Shown: in pieces, positions 55,889 through 64,000 of the stretch
Layout: every line of letters begins with the position of its first letter
How positions within the stretch are numbered: position 1 is the first letter of the stretch
Assembly: GCA_022747635.1 (NCBI GenBank)
Contig: JAKTNV010000007.1
Coordinates: forward strand, 11,559,997-11,623,996
DNA from: Hetaerina americana
Taxonomy: Eukaryota; Arthropoda; Insecta; Odonata; Calopterygidae
Direction of reading: 5' to 3'
DNA length: 64,000 nucleotides
The notes under the pieces: generated by a model
What the model was told of the DNA's origin: nothing
The model's input: only the letters and a program-made list of their open reading frames with translations
The model's database searches: none
Translations under genes and position numbers: made by a program

Positions 55889-58800
55889 TAGAACTTCCCT
55901 TTTAGGGCGTGGAACAATTTTTAAAAAATGAAACATTCTGCGCATGAGTGTCCATTTGATGCACTAGAAAACCGCCGCATCGTATTCCCCTCCGTCCCCG
56001 ACCCATCGTTTGTCTCCATTTGCTCATAAAAACAAGTCAGACCGTGTGGAGTCTCACGAAGTAACGTTTGTTCTCCCGTCTGTTCCTGGGACACTTTATG
56101 TTATGAAAAGTCCTACTTGTCTCCCACATCCAAGCATCCCTCCCTCCCGTTCACTCCCGTCCTCTTCCCCCAAACCCCCCCCCCCTGCCCAATCACCGAA
56201 ATGTCGCTGGAGGAGGAAGTATGTGCCCACTTCAGCGGTCCCGAAATCCGCCCTCTTTATTATATTTATGATGGGACGTCGAGGATCCGTATTAACGGGA
56301 TAGGTGCCCGTGTTCCGCGAGCGAAAGAAACGGGTCGTGCCTCGATGTTATCTTTTTTCACCAAAGTTTTCTTCTTCCGAATATTTTTATTTTTAATTTC
56401 CCTCTCCAATCCTCCCTTGCTTGAATTAAAAAAAAACACACAAAAAGTCGCCTCATTTAATAGTTCCCGCGATCGAAAGTAATACATATTGCGTAGGTTT
56501 CCACCCCGCGGCGCGCGTTTCTTCCCACTTCTCTGCTTCCCACTCCTCCTCCTCCACCCCATCCTTTCCCACTAACACCCTCTGCCCTCTCCCCCCACTC
56601 TCCCCTTCCTTTCTCCCTCCCACGTTACTTTTCTCCAAGAATGGCAAGTTCTTATTTTCCGTAAGACGCTGACTTAAAAGTTGCCCAGTCGTTCAAAAAA
56701 GTTTACAGAAATATAAATGAGAGTGATGTAATGAAGCGACATTTTTTTTTCTCGAGAGAGAGAAGGGAGCTTTCCGGTGAGGAAGTCTTTTCCAAGTGGC
56801 TGGCTTCTCCTTATTCCCTTAATATAAATTGCCACTCTTAAACTTTGAAAGGAAACAACCCAGGGTATTTTCAAAAAAATATAACTAGTCAATATAAATA
56901 CAAAAATAAACATCCTACGCCCAAAAAATACGATAAGTTTTTTTCATCAAAATATAAACAACAGCTGGTCTAAATTATAATATATTTGACCGGCATGTTG
57001 ACGTTACGCTCTTGTGAATTATGAGCCTCAAGTTTAATGCTTTATACTTTCGAATAAATTATAGACTTGCTTATTTTTTTAATAAAAAAGATTATTCTCG
57101 AATAAACAAATAGCTTTTACATCGATTGATTTGTTTTTATAACGATGATTCTCTCGCTTTTCTGATAATTTGAAATAGGGTAAGTGTGATGACGTCACTA
57201 AATATTCATTAAATACGAGTATTAGTAGGCACCATAAAGGTTATGCAGACCAATATCGAGGGCCAACTGTAAGCTACTCGGTACTCAATATTTTTAAATC
57301 TAGCAGAATGAGATGGAAAAAAAACCCCGAAGAAAAAGCTGAGAGCGGATCGGAACAAACTGAGCATTGCGCGATACAAAATAGTACATTTGTATATCTT
57401 GGCATTCGGGAAAATGTTACGGCATGATATATTTTGTTATCATATTTTTTTTAGACTAAAAGGGAGACGTGGTCGGGGGTTATCTGGCTGACGACCGAGA
57501 GATTTTTGAACTGCAAGGGATGCCTTTGAGCATCCCCGCCCCCCTTGTTGTATAATTTTCTACGCAGCCACCACATTCGTCGGTGGCACTCTAGGCAGTA
57601 CGAAGAAAATTGCCGTTCCACTTAAGTCACCCTTTGACTTAGTACGAAGTACCTTTAATCACGCCCTTCAAAGTAACTTCAAGTCAATACATGTAGCATG
57701 AACACTCTTTGCGCGAATCCCTCTCATCCACCAACCGGCTCTAATTTGTAGGAGTGTACTCTCATTAAAAAAATCCGCTTTTAAAATATTCCAACATAAA
57801 CAATCTGAGCGTTAGTCCTGAATAACACAGTTTGGTACCCGTTATCTCTCATTTTAATGCACACACGATTTACGTAAAGTCACAATAAATGGTAAACCAC
57901 TCGGAATTCATGAAGGAGACAGGGAATTCGAACACGTTTTGTAGCTTGAAAATAAAATTTTCGGTAAGGAAAATAACACTACTAAACTTTTACGCCGCTG
58001 ACGATTACCGAGAGCTATAGTTGTGAAATGTTATAAATAATTTCTACTCACCAAAGGGCTACGGTGAATCTCTTATACAGTTACAGGCATAACACAGGTT
58101 CATCGAAAACGCCAAGAACACGAAATCATCACGCAGCGATGAGTAGGTGCGTGCGAAATACTCCTATTCTCTCAATCATTCCTCAACTACCCTTTTTCCT
58201 CATCACCACCGCGACCGAGTACACCCTCTGCCCTCTCCCTCCCACCATCGCCCCTCCCCCCGCCTGCTCCTATACCTTGGCAACCGTGGGTGGCTCTCTT
58301 TCGTTTCCCTGGAGACCGGAAACCCAATGATGAATAGCTGCTCCATGAGAAGAGGCGACCGCTTTCATGGCGAGGCGTGCATCGAGCAGTCGGACAAGTA
58401 CGCCTTCCTCCGACCTCCTAGACCTTCTGCTGACCACTCATGCACTCGAGTGCGCGAAACACACCCTCACCGGCGCAAACCCAAACACAATATCGCAACA
58501 CGTCACAATATCACAACCCCTACTTATTAATCTATGCTTCTGTCAAGAAATATCCACTAATTTTGTTAACCTCTCGATAAATCCATACGCTTCCATAAAT
58601 GCATCATGCAACGATGCCGCACTCTAAAAGATGGCACCTGATATTTTTCGTAAGCATATTCCACCGGCACAATCATCTCCTTCAATGGAAGGGTAGTAAT
58701 AACTCAAGTGATCCTCACTCTTCCGCCAAAAACGGGTCCTTTCACGGCCGAAAAAAAATCACCAAGTTATATTTTGCTTTCATCTGTTAAGATACCTTCA

Positions 58801-59605
58801 AAGCGTCCTTTTATCTATCCATCAGAGAAATAAAATAGATGCATTAATAATAAGCGGCACAAAATGATTGCAACACAACATGGAGCATATAAAAAATAAA
58901 ATAACGACGTAGGTTGAGCTTTTCGGTGGCGCAACCACCTTTTTTGATGTTTGGAAGGGTCAGACGCCTGTGGTTCTTTTCCGTGAGTCTTTTCGCTAAC
59001 ATTCTTGTCAATCCAACCAAAAGCAGTCCCGGCTGTACCATAACCACCTGTTTTCACAGACATCTACTGCTTATTTCACCATGTACTTACTAGTAAAATA
59101 TAATAACAATATTTGATGCAAACAACATAATAAAGCTTGAATTTGATTCACTCACCAATAATAAACAACGTGAATAAATTCATAATAAAACGTGGACTTT
59201 ATTAAGATTTGCAAGCCAATATCATGCAGTGTATACTTTCCCATAGAAACAATTATCACATTTTTAACAATATCATACGAGTAAATTGATATTTGTATGG
59301 AAACATAACATAGGATAGTAAATTGCAATTTACGTATGGAGCTTCGGTGGAATTTATTCCAGCAACAACGGTAGTGTTTATATCTGTGAACCGAAACTGG
59401 CTTTTGTAAATATTTTGATCGAACAACCGCATTCATCCGTAATGCTGGAAATGAATTTCGTGTGATTTTCAGTCCCCTACTCAATTTATAATGAACAAAT
59501 ATGTAAAAATACCTATATTCTTGCGTGCATTTATTTAATTTTGGATATATTTGTTCAATTCCAAGTAAACTCATGCAGTATATATCTACATCTGTGTTTT
59601 TACAT
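55889..59605. other. No gene recognised; two GC-rich pyrimidine blocks
   Basis: 55970-56640 and 58140-58470 are richer in C and T than their surroundings (runs such as CCCCCCCCCCTGCCC at 56175). Frames of 60-127 codons occur on both strands, with low-complexity Ser/Pro/His composition. No domain or repeat match was recognised. 56650-58060 and 58520-59600 are AT-rich and empty as far as I can see. Confidence 0.4.
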
Positions 59606-59636
59606 ATTTGTGCATCGCCGAAGAGCGTTCCATTTC

Positions 59637-59730
<94 letters not shown>

Positions 59731-59757
59731 TTATTTATTTATATATATATAATATTT
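59606..59757. repeat. Short module and (TA)n microsatellite
   Basis: TGCATCGCCGAAGAGCGTTC (59611) is the inverted form of the module at 55188-55216. It is followed by more than 100 bases of TA repeat and a few TTTA units. Confidence 0.9.
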
Positions 59758-59760
59758 GGA

Positions 59761-59870
59761 CGGCACAATAGAACACAAATAAAATAGTAACACTTAAAAG
59801 GACACTCACATTGTAAATTGATTAAGCTGTCGGCCTTCTCCGAGCCCTTCTTCAAGTAAGACTGCAGAAT
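59761..59870 (-). repeat. Foldback-family remnant with hammerhead-like core
   Basis: No full palindrome is left. The outer part contains AAAAGGACACTCACATTGTA, related to the AAAGGACACTCACATATGTA of foldback C. On the minus strand, 59855-59824 reads TTGAAGA (one change from CUGAAGA), A, a hairpin GGGCT/AGGCC, GACA, then AGCT-U in the place of stem III. Decayed, but the layout is the same as in the other copies. Confidence 0.5.
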
Positions 59871-59910
59871 TCAATATATATATCTATCAATATTCATATA
59901 TATATATTTT

Positions 59911-62658
59911 AAGGTAATCTAACGGTTAAGGTAGGTTTTTGGATGGAAACAACTACCAAACAAATATTTTATTACTCCTAACAGAACACAAAATCCATCA
60001 TCCTACTCTATATCAGGTCCCTCTTCATCTCTGAGTACTTTCTTCCTCCCTTCATCCCGTCCAACATCCCTATCTTGTTCCTTCCCTTTCCTCTTTTGCC
60101 CAACATTCTACCCTCTATCACAGTCTTCAACATCCCACTGCCGGTCAATACTCCCTTCATCCACTTTTCCTGCCTCCATAGGATTGCTCCCAAAAAACCC
60201 CTCTCTTCGCCCACCATACCAAGTTTTGTTTCATCCTCATTTGTTTTATTTTCTGTCCATTTCACCTTCTCCATTCTTCTCCACACCCACAATTCAAAAG
60301 CCTCCAATCTACGTCTATCCTCCTGCTTAAATGACCACGTTTCCGCACCATACATACCTGTAACTATGCTCCATATCAAAGTTTTTACGAGTCTTTTCTT
60401 AACATCCTTACTCAAAGTCCCTATCATCAACTCCCTCCTCCTTGTGAAAGCCTCTTTGCCTAGCGCAATTCTTCTCCTTACGTCCCTACTACTTTGACCG
60501 TGTTGGTCCAAAACACTACCGAGATACGTAAACTGTTCTACCTGCTCTAGTTTTTGCCCTCCTATTTTAATGTTAAGCTTGGCCTTTTTCTTTCTAGAAA
60601 ATCGCATAACCTTTGTTTTATTAATATTGATTCTCATCCCATACCTGTCGCACTGAATTTCCAATTCACTCAGTAATGCTTGCAGCCCCTTGGCTGACTA
60701 ACAAACTAAAGCTTGGTCATCAGCAAACCTAACTGATTTTACGAATTCCCCGCCCACTTTCATTCCTACATCCAGTTCTTCCCATGCCTCTTTGATCATT
60801 TCCTCTGCATACAGGTTGAACAGCAACGGTGATAATGGGCAACCCTGCCTTACACCTCTTTCTAACACTGCCCATCCGGACTCCCCATTCCCCACTCGTA
60901 CCTGAGCAGTCTGAGACATGTACAGGTGCGGATTAGCCTCCCTTCCCTCCAATCTATTCCTATTTTCTGCAATATACTCATTAGTTTTTCCCAATTCACT
61001 CTATCAAACGCTTTTTCGAAATCTACGAAACAGGCAAATACCTCCTGGTTGTGTTCTATATTCCTCTCGATTAATAATCTCATTACTGCAATGGCATCAC
61101 GCGTACCTCTCCCCTTCCGAAACCCAAACTGATTATCCCCTAAGTAATCATTTGCCCTACTCTCTATCCTTTTGTTTATGATCCTGAGAACAACTTTAGC
61201 TGCGTGGGATATCAAACTAATTGTCCTATAGTCCTCACATGACGTGGCCTTTACCTTTTTCGGAATAGGAACTAAAACTGATCTCACGAAGTCTTCCGGC
61301 CACATTCCCTCATCATAAATACTACGGATCAGCCCATATAGCCTCTTCCTCCCACATTTTCCTAAGCATTTTAAAAGTTCCACGGGAATGTTATCTACCC
61401 CCACGGCCTTATTTAGTTTCATCTCCCTTAATGCCCTTTCTATCTCATTGTCTAGTATGCCTGGGCCTAAGCTGTCTTCCCCTACGTCATTTTCTTTTTC
61501 AATGTCTAACTTTGTTGGTCTGAGTTCTTTACTATACAGTTCTTCTATATACTCCTTCCATCTCTCTTGGATCTTTCCTGCGTCAACTATTACCTTACCC
61601 GCCTTATCTCTAACTGTTAGCATAGCTCTTCCTTTCTTACTTCCCGATAACGATTTAACTTTGGTGTAGAGCGCACCGATTTCACCCTTCCTCTGCAGAC
61701 TTTCCATATCCTCGCACTGCGTCTTCCACCATGCTTCTTTTGCTTTATTTGTTGCCCGCCTTAATTTATTGTTCAATTCTTTATACTTCATTTTGCCTAA
61801 TCCTGTATTTATATTCTTCCATTTTCGCCGCTCATCCATTTTTGTAATCATCTCATCCGTGATCCATGGTTTCCTAGTCCTTTTAGCGTTAACGGTTCCA
61901 ATAGTGTCTTTTGCGGCTTTAGACAACCCTTTCTTGATCATTTCCCATTTTTCTTCGATAGTACTTAGCCCTTTACCATCCTCCATGATTTTCTCTACCG
62001 CCTGTTTGTATTCCTTCCTTTCCAACCCATTTAATGCTTCTACATTCCATTTTCTAACTCGCCGCCCCTGCCTTATCTTTTTGAAACGTACGCTACATTT
62101 CATAACAACTAAATTGTGGTCTGAGTCCGCATCCGCTCCCGGGAAGCTGTGGGAATTTATCACACTGTTCCTAAACCTGTGTCTAACCAGGATATAATCT
62201 AGCTGATATCTTCCTGAGTCACCTGGCATTTTCCATGTATACCTGCGTCTTTTTTGGTGTCTAAACCAAGTGTTGGTGATGACTAACCCCTGTCTCCTGC
62301 AGAACTCAACTGCTTTCTCCACGCGGTCATTCCTTGTGCCTAAACCGTAGTCCCCCACCTCATCACCATCTCTTCCTTCGCCTACCGTCGCATTCCAATC
62401 CCCCATCGCTATCAAATGTTTCCCTGCAGGAACACACGCGATCAAGTCCTCTAGTTGATCGTATATCCTATCGACCTCTTCTTCCTTATGGTTGCTCGGT
62501 GGCATGTATACCTGAATGATAACTAAGTTCGTCGGTTCTGCTTTTATCTCTACTAGTAGTATTCTATCCGTTACCTGCTCTATGTCGACTTCGCTTCTTC
62601 ATACCTCTTCCTTTAATACTATGGCAACCCCTCGTTGGCTCTCGTCCCCGCCGCTATA
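59911..62658 (-). pseudogene. RTE-clade retrotransposon copy C, nearly full length
   Basis: Minus strand. Endonuclease (AP-like): RGVAIVLKEEV, a TGA at 62601-62599, VYMPPSNHKEEEVDRIYDQ, MGDWNATVGEGRDGDEVGDY, RYQLDYILVRHRF, DADSDHNLVVMKCS. Reverse transcriptase: LNKAVGVDNIPVELLK, SVLVPIPKKVKATSCEDYRT, QFGFRKGRGTRDAIAVM, VDFEKAFDRVNWEKL; a frameshift near 60928; VRQGCPLSPLLFNLY, VRFADDQALVC, a TAG at 60700-60698; then YGMRININKTKVMRFSRKK and the RTE C-terminus RLEAFELWVWRRMEKVKW. The AP-like endonuclease with LDYILV is the type in ruminant BovB/CFDP2. Only three lesions separate it from an open frame over about 2.6 kb. The 5' end stops at 62658 and lacks the first endonuclease motifs. The 3' end is at 59911, beside (TA)n. 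Confidence 0.93.
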
Positions 62659-62659
62659 C

Positions 62660-62744
62660 TATACAGTATATATATATATATAAAGGAGAGTGTTTGTTTG
62701 TATGTATGTAATTTGTTTACTTTTTTGCTGTCATAGAAACAGCA
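62660..62744 (+). other. Possible Helitron 5' terminus
   Basis: (TA)n, then AAAGGAGAGTGTTTGTTTGT and ATGTATGTAATTTG. In my knowledge, arthropod Helitrons often start with T-rich and TA-rich sequence of this kind (TC, TA repeats, AAAGG, GTGTTTG). If so, the terminus joins directly to helicase codons and the Rep region has been deleted. I could not define the exact first base. Confidence 0.35.
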
Positions 62745-64000
62745 TTTTTCCAACTATGCTAGCAGGATACTTTTGCAAGAACACTATTGTATTCAGAATT
62801 GCCGAGATATTATACGTGGAATACATCAAGGAAAGTCTTTTGTAGAAGAAAAATGGGCAACTTTGATCCTGAGAATAATATTTATTCATGTGACGCATTG
62901 GGCCGAGTCTACACAGTCCATCCTAACAACGCCGAATGTTTTTTTTTAAGAATGCTTCTACATACCATTAGAGGACCTCGCTCATTTGCAGAATTAAGAA
63001 CGGTAAACGGAGAAATATGTGACATTCAGAGAAGCTTGCCAGAATTTAGGGTTGCTAGAAGGAGATCAACACTGGGATGACTCATTGCGAGCGGCCAGTT
63101 TGATTTCTCTTCCAGGACAAATCCGAATTTTGTTTGCCATCATAATAACCTCCTGTAATCCATCTAACCCAAAAACATTATGGGAAAAATATAAAGAATC
63201 AATGAGTGAGGATATACTGGCTAAAGTTCGAAGTGAAAATCCTACATTGGATATTACGTTGAACTCCGACATTTTTAATAAAACTTTGATTATTTTGGAG
63301 GAAAAGTGTATCACCATGGCTAACAAGACTTTGGTGGAACTCGGTCTTTTTGCACCTGTACAAGATCAACAGGGTGTATTTTATCCAGATTATATACGTG
63401 AAACTAGCTACAATGTCTTAGACTTAGAAGCATACATCGCGGATAAAAAGTCACTTCTTAATGAAGATCAGAAATTCGCGTACGAAACAATAATGGATCA
63501 AGTAGATAAACAAGAAGGAGGTATCATTTTTCTTGATGCTGCTGGTGGCACGGGAAAAACATTTTTAATTAATTTAGTTCTCGCTGAAATCAGGGTTCAT
63601 GGTGAAATTGCTCTAGCCGTTGCATCTTCAGGTATTGCAGCGACATTAATGGAAGGAGGAAGAACAGCCCACTCTGCCCTTAAGTTGCCACTTAATATTT
63701 CCCGACAAGAAAATCCCACATGTCATATAAATAAAACAAGCGGCCAGGCACAAGTTCTTATAGAATGTAAATTGATAGTATGGGATGAGTGTACGATGGC
63801 TCATAAAAAATCTCTTGAGGCCCTCAACGCAACACTTCAAGATCTTAGAGGAAACTGCAGTTTAATGGGAGGAGCTCTGGTATTCCTGTGTGGAGACTTA
63901 CGTCAAACTCTGCCTGTCATTCCAAAATCGACTCCAGCCGATGAAATTTATGCCTGTTTAAAACATTCTGTTCTATGGAATCATGTCCAAGAAATTAGCC
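62745..64000 (+). pseudogene. Helitron Pif1-like helicase, well preserved, runs off the window (copy 2)
   Basis: Starts with QDTFARTLLYSELPRYYTWN, after one TAG. The 62787 frame continues CDALGRVYTVHPNNAECFFL and RGPRSFAELRTVNGEICD, both typical of Helitron proteins between Rep and helicase. A single-base loss near 63020-63030 shifts the frame. From 63031 it is open to the window end (323 codons): EACQNLGLLEGDQHWDDSLR, NPSNPKTLWEKYKESMSED, SLLNEDQKFAYETIMDQ, Walker A AAGGTGKT (63538-63561), ASSGIAATLMEGGRTAHSA, Walker B IVWDECTM (63775-63798), and GDLRQTLPVIPKS (63892). These are Pif1/RecD-type helicase motifs Q to III with intact key residues. The protein unwinds DNA during rolling-circle transposition. 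It resembles copy 1 at 52.6 kb, same strand. The Rep part is not seen. Confidence 0.9.

Noticed and set aside
60075..60497. 140-codon plus-strand frame (also 61769-62197, 13911-14348, 25029-25370 and similar)
   Set aside because: Antisense shadows of the RTE or R1 reverse transcriptases on the minus strand.

Overview
This window looks like a stretch of an arthropod nuclear genome, probably an insect, made almost entirely of intergenic DNA and mobile elements. The evidence is eukaryotic: R1-clade, CR1-clade and RTE-clade non-LTR retrotransposons, mariner-family transposons, Helitron helicases, tRNA-derived SINEs, and long (TA)n, (ACAY)n and (TTTA)n microsatellites in an AT-rich background. R1-clade elements are known mainly from arthropods. 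I recognise no host protein-coding gene, no rRNA and no convincing functional tRNA. The species cannot be named from the sequence.

Layout. 0-12 kb: a SINE, a decayed CR1 element (1.9-3.5 kb), a GC-rich island (3.9-4.8 kb), then long AT-rich DNA with nothing recognisable. 12-22 kb: one copy of an internally tandem repeat (12.4-13.0 kb), a truncated RTE element (13.75-15.2 kb), a foldback repeat between (TA)n tracts (15.2-15.5 kb), an internally deleted mariner with perfect terminal inverted repeats (17.8-18.6 kb) and an RTE 3' end (21.5 kb). 24-27 kb: a young R1-clade LINE with an uninterrupted 734-codon frame, inserted in an (ACAY)n microsatellite with a 15-bp target duplication. 29-35 kb: a head-to-head SINE dimer with its own target duplication, a collapsed relative, LINE fragments, an intact-looking 290-bp SINE and a 386-bp mariner derivative. 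38-47 kb: LINE 3' tails, a second copy of the tandem-repeat family, a foldback and two old mariner copies. 49-64 kb, the densest part: an inverted SINE pair around (TA)n, a rearranged RTE, a broken Helitron helicase with a nested insertion, three foldbacks in a row, a nearly full-length RTE (59.9-62.7 kb), and a second, much better preserved Helitron helicase that runs off the right edge.

The genes work as mobile-element machinery and most are dead. Autonomous coding potential survives best in the R1 LINE (reverse transcriptase frame open, endonuclease part missing) and in the Helitron at the right edge (helicase motifs intact, one upstream frameshift). The SINEs, mariner derivatives and foldbacks are non-autonomous.

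The least expected signal is a set of foldback or short repeats at 15.4, 41.9, 45.4, 47.1, 55.0-55.7 and 59.8 kb. They share a hammerhead-ribozyme-like layout: a CUGANGA-like heptamer, a hairpin, a GAAA-like tetramer, a short self-complementary segment, then U plus a non-G base. The copies are mutated and the ribozyme reading is a hypothesis, but the layout recurs in repeats whose sequences otherwise differ.
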